This document shows positions 7,970 to 15,528 of a stretch of 32,207 nt of DNA, one piece after another. Numbering within the stretch: position 1 is the stretch's first letter; each line of letters starts with the position of its first letter. Location: the NCBI GenBank assembly GCA_934130705.1, contig CAKOYL010000006.1:1-32207 (forward strand), read 5' to 3'. A program made the translations under genes and the position numbers. Source of the DNA: an uncultured Clostridia bacterium. GTDB taxonomy: Bacteria > Bacillota_A > Clostridia > TANB77 > CAG-508. The notes under the pieces are model-generated. The model was not told where the DNA came from. It searched no databases and was given only the letters and a program-made list of their open reading frames with translations.

Positions 7970-8449
7970 TCATTCAACCTCCTTTAATTTATTTTTTCCA
8001 CGATAAAATGTTACTCTAGCCCAGTTTTCTGTTTTATTCAAAATAATTCCTATTTCTTTAAAACTAAGTTCTCCAGTTATTCTTAAATACATTACTTCTC
8101 TTGTTTTCTCATCTAAACACTGCATCTTTTTATATAATGAAATTTTTTCATCTTTTGCTATAACTTGTTCTTCTAATGTATTTAATGCTTTTATATTTAA
8201 TAATTCATCTTCTTTTGTATCTACAAACTTTTTATTTTTTCTACATTGGTCATACCAAAGATTTTTTGCAATCTGACATAACCATGCTGACATTTTACAT
8301 TCTCCTTTATATGTATCAATTTTCTTTACCGCTTTATAAAAAGTTTCTTGGGTAAGTTCTTCAGAAATATCATTATTATGAGTTAAACAGAATAAGTATT
8401 TATTTACTGTTTCAAAATATTCTTCGTATATTTTTTCAATATCCTGCAT
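7970..8449 (-). CDS. ECF-type RNA polymerase sigma factor
   Basis: A 159-residue sigma-70 family protein with region 2 (SEELTQETFYKAVKKIDTY, then MSAWLCQIAKNLWYD) and region 4 (LDEKTREVMYLRITGELS, then FKEIGIILNKTENWARV helix-turn-helix). I choose the start at 8449, not the upstream in-frame ATG at 8470. AGGAGG lies inside that longer version at the right distance from 8449, and the predicted transcription start falls at about 8467. It is paired with the anti-sigma gene downstream and has an ECF-type promoter upstream, so autoregulation is likely. Confidence 0.9.
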   Translation of the reverse strand: MQDIEKIYEEYFETVNKYLFCLTHNNDISEELTQETFYKAVKKIDTYKGECKMSAWLCQIAKNLWYDQCRKNKKFVDTKEDELLNIKALNTLEEQVIAKDEKISLYKKMQCLDEKTREVMYLRITGELSFKEIGIILNKTENWARVTFYRGKNKLKEVE

Positions 8450-8474
8450 AACTTTTATCCTCCTTTGCATATAT

Positions 8475-8500
8475 GACGTATGAAATTACATTTTGTTACA
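8475..8500 (-). promoter_or_regulatory. ECF-type autoregulatory promoter (TGTAAC-N16-CGTC)
   Basis: The minus strand has TGTAAC (8495-8500), exactly 16 bp, then CGTC (8475-8478). This is the form known for SigX/SigM-like ECF promoters in Bacillus. It lies directly upstream of the sigma gene, giving a very short leader. Confidence 0.75.
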
Positions 8501-8559
8501 AGATTTTCTTACAATTTTATTTATTTTTGATAATTATATTATTTTTCAGTTATTAGATC

Positions 8560-9051
8560 TTATTTAAAATACTTTTTATCATACTTATCAATTTTAGATA
8601 ATACTGTATTATCATATCTTTTATCAAACGATATATCTTCTCCCATCCATTCAGGTTTCTTAAAATTTTCTGAATCATTTAAATTCTTAAATTCTACTTC
8701 TGAAAATACAAGCCCTTCTAGCTTTCCATGAAATACGTCAACTTCTGCTATTAATTTGTTTTCAATAGGTATTTTGTATCTTGTTTTAATAATCATATTA
8801 TTATCAACCTTTGAAAATAAATGCTCATAATTTTCTTTTGTAAGAGGCATTTCATATTCTATATTTTGTATAGCATTTTGTTCAACAATATTTTTATCCT
8901 TCCATTTGTAATTTAGTGTATATATATCATCATTTTTTCTAATTCTAACTGTTGGTTTTATACATAAATATCCTTGTTCAATTTCTGTTTTTTCATATTT
9001 TTCAATATTGTTCGGAAGTTTTAAAACTTTAAATTTTCTTTCTATTTCCAT
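8560..9051 (-). CDS. CYTH domain protein, probable inorganic triphosphatase
   Basis: A 163-residue protein beginning with the family signature EIERKF. Paired charged residues follow as expected for the triphosphate tunnel: KPTVRIRKNDD, YTLNYKWK, IIKTRYKIP, IAEVDVF and FSEVEFKN. Family members hydrolyse tripolyphosphate or thiamine triphosphate, or make cAMP; bacterial stand-alone members of this size are mostly triphosphatases. The RBS AAGGAG lies 7 nt before ATG. It is monocistronic with its own promoter, and no neighbour hints at the substrate. Confidence 0.88.
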   Translation of the reverse strand: MEIERKFKVLKLPNNIEKYEKTEIEQGYLCIKPTVRIRKNDDIYTLNYKWKDKNIVEQNAIQNIEYEMPLTKENYEHLFSKVDNNMIIKTRYKIPIENKLIAEVDVFHGKLEGLVFSEVEFKNLNDSENFKKPEWMGEDISFDKRYDNTVLSKIDKYDKKYFK

Positions 9052-9106
9052 TTTTCTACTCCTTTTCTATATCAATATCAGCAAAGTTCTTTATCTCTCA
9101 TCTCAT

Positions 9107-9161
9107 TGTTTTGCAAATATTTTATCACTTTTGAATATTATTGTAAAACTGTTTTGCAAAT
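9107..9161 (-). promoter_or_regulatory. Promoter of the CYTH gene with flanking GTTTTGCAAA repeats
   Basis: -35 TTTACA (9142-9147), 17 bp, -10 TAAAAT (9119-9124). GTTTTGCAAA direct repeats (plus-strand reading) lie at about 9108-9117 and 9151-9160, one on each side, suggesting operator sites. The 16 bases around the -10 (CAAAAGTGATAAAATA) recur in the promoter at 20990-21018. Confidence 0.6.
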
Positions 9162-9250
9162 TGTCGCTTATTTTTTCATTTGAAAAATAAATATTACAAA
9201 AAAGTCGAAAAACTTTAATCAAATAGCACTAAATATTACAACAAATTAAT

Positions 9251-9293
9251 AAAAAACATATACTAAATCGTATTGATTCAATATATGTTTTTT
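9251..9293 (-). terminator. Intrinsic terminator after the small orphan genes
   Basis: AAAAAACATATA (9251-9262) pairs with TATATGTTTTTT (9282-9293). On the minus strand the stem runs into a T-rich tail. It lies 42 nt after the stop of the 54-residue gene. Confidence 0.7.
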
Positions 9294-9334
9294 ATAAATT
9301 TACTTTTTATAACTAACAATATCTAAATTACAAT

Positions 9335-9499
9335 CTAGACATTTTTTCCTGACTTCTTTTCTTCCTGTTTACGAAGAAATTCTCTTGAACTTGTATCAAA
9401 TAAATCCGATACTCTATACTTTCTTCTAAGTTGTTCAAGTTCTTCCTGCGTTGCCTTTTCAGGTTTCAAATCTAAATCTTTATAATTTTTTAATGGCAT
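9335..9499 (-). CDS. Small hypothetical protein, 54 residues
   Basis: The protein starts MPLKNYKDLDL at 9499, with AGGAGG 8 nt upstream; a longer in-frame version from 9559 overlaps the preceding gene and includes the SD. It is hydrophilic and charged, with a predicted helical middle (TQEELEQLRRKYR) and a lysine-rich tail. I recognise no family. It begins 1 nt after the stop of the 138-residue gene, so the two are coupled and likely act together. Confidence 0.6.
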   Translation of the reverse strand: MPLKNYKDLDLKPEKATQEELEQLRRKYRVSDLFDTSSREFLRKQEEKKSGKNV

Positions 9500-9500
9500 G

Positions 9501-9920
9501 TTATTTTCCTCCTGTACAATCTCCACCCTGGAATGGTCGATAAGCGTTGTTTTTTTCATAATTAGTATAATTATTGGTGTTTATTCCCATTCTTCTAATT
9601 TCGCGTTTGTATTGTCTATAAGCCATCTCATCTTCCCTTGAATCAACCGATGAATGCCAATTTTCCGGAATAAAAAAATCTGGTTGTAAAACAATACTGC
9701 CATAGTACTTTTTGTGACTAATTCCAAGTTTTACCTCAATACATTCATTTGGCTTTTTTAATCTATCATCCAATTTGTACCTTCTCTTTAATTCTATATA
9801 AAGGTGTCCTCCTGATTTGCAATACTCTGTCTCCTTAAACCGAATATATAAATCAAATTTGCTGTTTTGAACTTTCAGTATCTTCTTGGTTATGCTCCGC
9901 TTTGGAATTACAATTTTCAC
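9501..9920 (-). CDS. Hypothetical protein, 139 residues
   Basis: Starts at GTG 9920 and ends with RPFQGGDCTGGK. It is basic and rich in aromatic residues (FIPENWHSS, YRQYKREIRR). I recognise no domain. Its base composition is less AT-rich than its neighbours, and it sits beside the collapsed PolC-like copy, so acquisition by transfer is plausible. The good AGGAGG lies before a six-codon ORF (ATG at 9937, MVQITK) whose TGA overlaps this GTG as GTGA. Either that ORF is a coupling leader or the true 5' end is frameshifted. Confidence 0.6.
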   Translation of the reverse strand: MKIVIPKRSITKKILKVQNSKFDLYIRFKETEYCKSGGHLYIELKRRYKLDDRLKKPNECIEVKLGISHKKYYGSIVLQPDFFIPENWHSSVDSREDEMAYRQYKREIRRMGINTNNYTNYEKNNAYRPFQGGDCTGGK

Positions 9921-9937
9921 TTTGTAATTTGGACCAT
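9917..9937 (-). CDS. Six-codon leader ORF (MVQITK)
   Basis: ATG at 9937 has AGGAGG 8 nt upstream, a better RBS than the GTG of the following gene. It ends at TGA 9917, overlapping the downstream start as GTGA. Probably drives translation of the downstream gene by termination-reinitiation; alternatively the residue of a frameshift. Confidence 0.4.
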   Translation of the reverse strand: MVQITK

Positions 9938-9959
9938 TGTTGCTACCTCCTTATTTTTA

Positions 9960-10396
9960 TCAATGATTAATTTTTGTAATATCTTCTTCACTAAAACCAG
10001 CTAATTTTAGTCCTTCATCAGTATAAAAATTTGGCATATTGTTTTTATAGTCATTTTTATAATAATCATAAGCGTGAATAAATAACTCTAGTCCAATTTT
10101 GTCTTTAATAAAACTGCTTATATCTTTTAAAATTCTATCCTTTCCAATAAAGTTACCATCATAATATTCAAAACTATCATAATCCCATTTGTTATCTCTT
10201 ACAAATTCTGTAGAATCTTCTCCATAGAAATAATATCCATACCCAACCATGTCTGAAGAATCATAATTTTCTTTTGCTAAAAATTCTTCTAAGTCATCTC
10301 TCCAAGTACATAAATAATCTAAAACAAAAATATCACTATATTTTTTTATTCATTTAGTATGTATAATATATTTCCATTTTTTTCGTATAAATCCAT
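9960..10396 (-). pseudogene. Deletion scar: WYL regulator 5' end fused to PolC-like 3' end
   Basis: From 10396 the minus strand encodes MDLYEKNGNILYILN, nearly the start of the WYL regulator at 19101. From 10340 down it encodes the last ~120 residues of the PolC-like protein (YSDIFVLDYLCTW to the C-terminus), with about nine base differences over roughly 375 bp by eye. The junction is TATAGTGAT (10332-10340), which occurs in phase in both parent genes (encoding YSD). One base is missing before the A-run, so the fusion is out of frame. This shows that a second copy of the WYL-to-PolC stretch existed here and collapsed. A 96-residue ORF from MVGYGYYF could still be read, but no RBS supports it. 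Confidence 0.85.
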
Positions 10397-10469
10397 GATA
10401 TACCCCAACTTTTCTCTAATATTTTTTACTAAATAAATAATACCATATATAAGCAAATTTTACAATGTT

Positions 10470-11186
10470 TTATTTTTTATAAAAGTCTATAATTTTCTCT
10501 AATTCTTCTGTTATTTTTGCTCCACAAATTAATTTTAATTGATTTAAAATTCCCTCTAGTTCACGAATATTTAAGTTATCATTTTTCAAAATTTCTGCTA
10601 GTGTTTTGTCATCCACATCAAATTCAATTCTCTCAGAATATTTTTTCATTATTTTTATTTTTGTGTCATAATCTGGCATTAATAACTCTACAAAAATTCC
10701 ATTTTCAAATCTTGATTTTAATCTATCTTCTAAAAATTCAATATCTTTAGGTGGTCTATCACTAGATATTATAATTTGTTTTCCATTTTCTTTTAAATCA
10801 TTAAACGTATAGAATAATTCGTTTTGAACTCTGTCTTTTCCTGCTATATATTGAATATCATCAATTAGTAAAGCATCAACATTTCTATATTTATTTCTAA
10901 ATAAATCTTGTTTTCCATTTTTTATATCTTCTACAAGTTCATTTATAAATTGTTCTGATGTAACATATAAGACATTAAATTTTGGATTATTTTCTAATAT
11001 TTTGTTTCCAATAGCTTGCATTAGATGTGTTTTTCCTAATCCTTCTTTTCCATATATTAATAATGGATTATAACATTTTTCGGTATTTTCAATAACTGAT
11101 TTTGCAACATTCGATACCAAGTTGTTGTAATCTCCTAATATAAAATTTTCTAATGTATATTCTTTGTTTAAATTGTTTATTTCCAT
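10470..11186 (-). CDS. DnaA-like AAA+ ATPase, domain III only
   Basis: A 238-residue protein that starts where DnaA domain III starts (NKEYTLENFILG). It has Walker A GKEGLGKT (46-53), Walker B LLIDD (106-110), sensor 1 ISSDRPP (140-145), a box VII arginine in RLKSRF (155-160) and sensor 2 Arg208 in IRELEG. It lacks domains I/II and the DNA-binding domain IV, so it is not the chromosomal initiator. In length it resembles Hda, the DnaA-regulating paralog of proteobacteria, and helicase-loader relatives. The RBS AAGGAG lies 7 nt before ATG. It is last in the four-gene operon, 35 nt after the ADP-ribosylglycohydrolase gene. Loading or remodelling of the DnaB-like proteins is a reasonable guess. 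Confidence 0.88.
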   Translation of the reverse strand: MEINNLNKEYTLENFILGDYNNLVSNVAKSVIENTEKCYNPLLIYGKEGLGKTHLMQAIGNKILENNPKFNVLYVTSEQFINELVEDIKNGKQDLFRNKYRNVDALLIDDIQYIAGKDRVQNELFYTFNDLKENGKQIIISSDRPPKDIEFLEDRLKSRFENGIFVELLMPDYDTKIKIMKKYSERIEFDVDDKTLAEILKNDNLNIRELEGILNQLKLICGAKITEELEKIIDFYKK

Positions 11187-11221
11187 ATATATTCTCTCCT
11201 TTTTTATTTCAATTTTATTTT

Positions 11222-12181
11222 TTAAATTAATGTTTCATCAAATTTATCACATAATTCAATAATATATTTATATTTTTTTAAGTTTTGTTTCCATTTATCT
11301 TGTATATTTTCTATTCCATAATACAGCCCCAATAAACCACCTGTGCAAGCAGTAATAGTGTCCGTATCTTCTCCCATATTAACAGCTTTTATAATAGTAG
11401 AATTGTAATTATTAGAATTTAGAAATAACCACATTGTTGCTTCTAATGTACTTACTACATATCCACTTGTTGAAATATTGTCTTTATCCAACTTTTGTAT
11501 ATCATTATTTAAAATTCTACTATATTTCTTTATAGTATTGCTACTAAACATACTGTAGTCTTGGTTTTGTATCTTTTTATATGCTTTTATTTTGTCCTCT
11601 CCATTTAACAGTTCTAATACAAATTTGACATATATATAACATCCTAGTATGCTTATTTCATGTGAATGTGTTATTGAAGAAACTTCTTTTATAATATTAT
11701 ATATTTTTTGATTGTCTGTAATCTCTTTATGATATATATAATATGCAATAGGCAATATTCTCATCAATGAGCCATTGCCATTACTATATTCATTATTTTC
11801 TCCGCATTTACTTGCTTCACATATTTTTAATTCATATTTTGCAAGTGCTTGTAAGGTTGTTCTTCCTATGTCAAAAGTTTCATTTGTTGCAGTATATTTT
11901 GCATTTCTAAACCAGTCTAAAAATTTATCTGCTATATCATTTGTATCTATTGTTTTTTTGTTTATAATAGAATCCATAGTTGCAAGTGTCATTGATGTGT
12001 CATCAGACCAAGTTCCAGCAGGTAAATTATATGTTCCATCTCCAACCATATCTGTAATTGGATTTAATTCTAATTCATTTCTAGTTTTAAATTCGGCTGG
12101 AACACCAAGCGCATCACCAATAGCAAAGCCTATAATGCCATTACTAATTCTTATACTTTTGTCTAAATTATCTTTTTTCAT
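11222..12181 (-). CDS. ADP-ribosylglycohydrolase (DraG/ARH family)
   Basis: A 319-residue protein with the bimetal-site motifs of the family: GFAIGDALGVPAEF near the N-terminus, TWSDDTSM (57-64) and GEDTDTITA near 270. The fold and length match single-domain DraG/ARH3-like enzymes that remove ADP-ribose from proteins, nucleic acids or small molecules. The RBS is GGAGG before ATG, 14 nt after the PolC-like gene, so it is in the replication-like operon. It may reverse an ADP-ribosylation that controls one of the neighbouring proteins or DNA; no transferase is visible in the window. Confidence 0.9.
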   Translation of the reverse strand: MKKDNLDKSIRISNGIIGFAIGDALGVPAEFKTRNELELNPITDMVGDGTYNLPAGTWSDDTSMTLATMDSIINKKTIDTNDIADKFLDWFRNAKYTATNETFDIGRTTLQALAKYELKICEASKCGENNEYSNGNGSLMRILPIAYYIYHKEITDNQKIYNIIKEVSSITHSHEISILGCYIYVKFVLELLNGEDKIKAYKKIQNQDYSMFSSNTIKKYSRILNNDIQKLDKDNISTSGYVVSTLEATMWLFLNSNNYNSTIIKAVNMGEDTDTITACTGGLLGLYYGIENIQDKWKQNLKKYKYIIELCDKFDETLI

Positions 12182-12195
12182 AATTCCTCCATTTT

Positions 12196-15100
12196 TTATT
12201 TTTTATTATTAATTTTTTTAATATCTTCTTCACTAAAACCTGCTAATTTTAGACCTTCATCAGTATAAAAATTCGGCATATTGTTTTTATAGTCATTTTT
12301 ATAATAATCATAAGCGTGGATAAATAACTCTAGTCCAATTTTGTCTTTTATAAAACTGCTTATATCTTTTAAAATTCTATCCTTTCCAGTAAAGTTACCA
12401 TCATAATATTCAAAACTATCATAATCCCATTTGTTATCTCTTACAAATTCTGTAGAATCTTCTCCATAGAAATAATATCCATACCCAACCATGTCTGAAG
12501 AATCATAATTTCCTTTTGCTAAAAATTCTTCTAAGTCATCTCTCCAAGTACATAAATAATCTAAAACAAAAATATCACTATAATCGCCATAATTAAACAT
12601 TGTTCTGCTTTTTGATATCAGCACATCACCTTTTTTAAATGGTGTTGGAAGGTTCAAAAATATTGAGTCTATATCTAAAAAATCATTACGGTTTTCTAAT
12701 ATATCTATAAGTTTTATTTTTTTATTTTCTACAATGTATCTTGCATAAATTTCTTTGTTTTCTTTATTAAAATACTTTTTTGTTATTTGGAAAGATATTG
12801 TGTCATTATATTCTTCTATATAGTCTTGTATATCTTTATATGCTTCTTTATAAGTTTTGAATGTATTTTTTATATCACTATTGTGTTCATATTTTAATGT
12901 TGATTTATTGTATTCTGTCCAAACACAGATACTATCAGAATTATCTTCTGTTAATTCTTTATATAAAGTCTTTAATCTTTGTATTTCTTCTTTTATCATA
13001 GTTTTTACACTATCATAATGTTTGCAATTAATTCTTTCAATAACCTCCATATCAGGATAATTATTTATCAAATCTGTATATTTTTCTATTTTTTCTTTGA
13101 TATTCATTCTTTTGTTTCTGTATACCAAAACTGCTAATTCTTCTGTATTAAATTTGTGTTTTATACTTCTACAATAATCGCCTATTGCCCTTGAGTTTAT
13201 TAAGTTATAGTCATCTTTTAGTTCCGTTTTTTCCTTTAATATTCCTCTATTGAACATTTCTAATATTAATTTTAAGTCAATTATTTTTTCTTCTTCAATA
13301 TTATTGTTCGGAGTTTCTTTTAAGTCGTATAATCTATTTAATTGAGTTTTGACTTGTCTTTTACAATAATAATCATTTATGTTAAAATCTGATTTTAATT
13401 TAAAATATATTTTATAAAATGCTTCAGGATAATGTATCTTATACCATGCTATTTTAAATGAATTTATTGTATTTTCTATTGCATAGGCTTTTGGAAACAT
13501 ATATCTTATTTTTTCAGCTGATTTGATATACCATTCTGGAATATTATGTTCTTGTAATATTTTTTTATATACATCCCATTCTTCTTTTAACCATTGAAAT
13601 TTAGCAGCTCTTCCTTTTCTAACAAATTCAACTATTTCATAAGCTGTATTTTTTTCAATCCCATTTTTCACAAGATAATTATACATATCTTCTCTATTTG
13701 AAATAACCTCATCTACTCTTTTGTTTTCTTTTTCAATTAATGAATTTGCATTATACTTCCAAGTGTCTGTACCGTTTAAAAGTGCAGTTATACAAACTAA
13801 ATCATTAAAATTTTGTGGTTTTGCACTTTCAAGCATTTTCTTTACAAAAGTTGTTCCAAATCCTGGTATTCCATCTATACTAATTGGATATGAATCATCA
13901 TTTATGTGTTGGAATAATTCTAATGTTTCTTTATCATCTAATTTTATTTTTTTAGAATCTATTTTTGTTTCTCTTTTTAGTTCATATAACATAGTTGGAA
14001 TATCATGTACTAATATATCAAAACTATATAATCCTGCATCTAATATTTCGTTATAATTATTATGTGTTTTAACATATCCGTTTTTTCCAATTTCTGTTGG
14101 GCAAATATCTGTTATTTCCATATCTTCTGGAATTATAAAAACTCCTCCTGGATGTTCGCCTGTATCTCTTTTTATTCCAGATAATTTTTTAATTATATTT
14201 TCTTTATTATATGCCTTCTCTGTTTCAAAAGTATTTAAATATTCTTTACAGCATTTTTCTAATGTATTATATGTAAATGTTCCTATTTTACCACACCATA
14301 TAATTTTATCTTTTCCATACTTTTCTTGTAAATAATCAAATATTCGGGGCTGAATTTCTTTTGAAAAATTTAAGTCTATATCAGGTTCTTTATTATAATT
14401 TATTCCTGCAAAAAATTCGAATGGAAGATTGTATTCTATTGGATTTATATCTGTAATTCCCAATAAATATGCAACAAATGAATTTCCAACACTTCCTCTG
14501 CTAGTTACTTCGTAGCCCAATTTATTTGAATATTCAACTATATCACTTGTTATTAGATATATACTTTCAAAATTATTAGTTTCAATTGAGGATAATTCTA
14601 ATTCTAATCTTTCTTTTATTTCTTCAGGTAATATTGTCCCATATATTTCTTTTGCCCTATCATAACATTTGTTTTCAATAATCTTATTGGCTGATTTTAT
14701 TTTAGGATATTTTTTTCTTTCTGGTACTAAATTGATATTTTCTATTTGTTCAGCAATTTTTATTGAATTATCTATAACTATTTCTTTTGAATTTTTAATG
14801 TAATCAAAACATTTTATTAATTCATCCGTAGTACGAAAATATTTATTATTTCCATTTTTAATATCAGAACTTTTTTTATAAAAATTCAATACCTCATTAC
14901 ATCTAAAATCTTCTTTATTAATAAAGTTGCATTCTGAAGTACCTATAAGCAATTTATCGTTTGCATTGCATAACTCATTAATTTTTGTATTTATATTTTT
15001 ATTGTCTTCATTTGGTTCAATGCCAATAAAATCATAAAATTTTATTATATCATCAATATTTTGTTCTTTAATATTTTGATATACTTCACTTTGATTTCCT

Positions 15101-15501
15101 ATTGCAGCATATAACAAACCGCTTCTATATTCATTTAAATTTTTTTTATAAATTACTGGTATTCCATTTATTATATTTCTATATGCTTTTGAAATTAATT
15201 CATATAAATTTTTTAAACCTTCTTGTTTCTTCACATAAATATATATTGAATATAATTTATTGGTGTTTTCAGAAATTTTAAAATGCATTTCTGCTCCATA
15301 TATAATCTTAAAATCTTTATTATCTGAATAAAGTCTTAAATAATTATTTGCATCAAAAAAACTTTGAGTGCTGTCAGTATCTGTAATCGCAATTGCTTTA
15401 TCTCCTCTATTTATTGCTTCTTGCATATATTCTCTTGCAGAATTTATTCCTTGCAATGTTGACATTTTAGTATGACAACAAAATTCTACTCTATTTTCCA
15501 T
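12196..15501 (-). CDS. PolC-type DNA polymerase III alpha paralog lacking exonuclease, with extra C-terminal domain
   Basis: An 1101-residue C-family polymerase closest to PolC. The PHP domain (1-260) reads RVEFCCHTKMS, so the first metal histidine is replaced, and AITDTD replaces AITDHG. The proofreading exonuclease that PolC carries inside PHP is absent: the chain runs directly from YSDNKDFKIIYGAE. The PolC zinc finger after DINPIEYN is also absent. Polymerase motifs are retained: SRGSVGNSF (334-342), PDIDLNF with Asp374 and Asp376, GIKRDTGEHPGG (442-453) and SFDILVHD with Asp495. Fingers continue to EMFNRGI (748-754). The usual tail is replaced by a ~330-residue domain (about 770-1101) that resembles, from memory, stand-alone conserved clostridial proteins with FKKGDVL and GYGYF motifs. 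It should polymerise DNA without proofreading, hence probably with low fidelity. Confidence 0.88.
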   Translation of the reverse strand: MENRVEFCCHTKMSTLQGINSAREYMQEAINRGDKAIAITDTDSTQSFFDANNYLRLYSDNKDFKIIYGAEMHFKISENTNKLYSIYIYVKKQEGLKNLYELISKAYRNIINGIPVIYKKNLNEYRSGLLYAAIGNQSEVYQNIKEQNIDDIIKFYDFIGIEPNEDNKNINTKINELCNANDKLLIGTSECNFINKEDFRCNEVLNFYKKSSDIKNGNNKYFRTTDELIKCFDYIKNSKEIVIDNSIKIAEQIENINLVPERKKYPKIKSANKIIENKCYDRAKEIYGTILPEEIKERLELELSSIETNNFESIYLITSDIVEYSNKLGYEVTSRGSVGNSFVAYLLGITDINPIEYNLPFEFFAGINYNKEPDIDLNFSKEIQPRIFDYLQEKYGKDKIIWCGKIGTFTYNTLEKCCKEYLNTFETEKAYNKENIIKKLSGIKRDTGEHPGGVFIIPEDMEITDICPTEIGKNGYVKTHNNYNEILDAGLYSFDILVHDIPTMLYELKRETKIDSKKIKLDDKETLELFQHINDDSYPISIDGIPGFGTTFVKKMLESAKPQNFNDLVCITALLNGTDTWKYNANSLIEKENKRVDEVISNREDMYNYLVKNGIEKNTAYEIVEFVRKGRAAKFQWLKEEWDVYKKILQEHNIPEWYIKSAEKIRYMFPKAYAIENTINSFKIAWYKIHYPEAFYKIYFKLKSDFNINDYYCKRQVKTQLNRLYDLKETPNNNIEEEKIIDLKLILEMFNRGILKEKTELKDDYNLINSRAIGDYCRSIKHKFNTEELAVLVYRNKRMNIKEKIEKYTDLINNYPDMEVIERINCKHYDSVKTMIKEEIQRLKTLYKELTEDNSDSICVWTEYNKSTLKYEHNSDIKNTFKTYKEAYKDIQDYIEEYNDTISFQITKKYFNKENKEIYARYIVENKKIKLIDILENRNDFLDIDSIFLNLPTPFKKGDVLISKSRTMFNYGDYSDIFVLDYLCTWRDDLEEFLAKGNYDSSDMVGYGYYFYGEDSTEFVRDNKWDYDSFEYYDGNFTGKDRILKDISSFIKDKIGLELFIHAYDYYKNDYKNNMPNFYTDEGLKLAGFSEEDIKKINNKK

Positions 15502-15528
15502 TTTTATTTACTCCCTTCTTTTGAATAA

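Noticed and set aside
9960..10250. A 96-residue independent protein starting MVGYGYYF
   Set aside because: No RBS precedes that ATG, and the similarity to the PolC-like C-terminus continues upstream of it to the deletion junction, so it is part of the scar.
10470..11186. The DnaA-like gene as the chromosomal dnaA marking oriC
   Set aside because: No domain I or IV, no dnaN, recF or gyrase genes next to it, and no cluster of TTATCCACA-type boxes that I could see.
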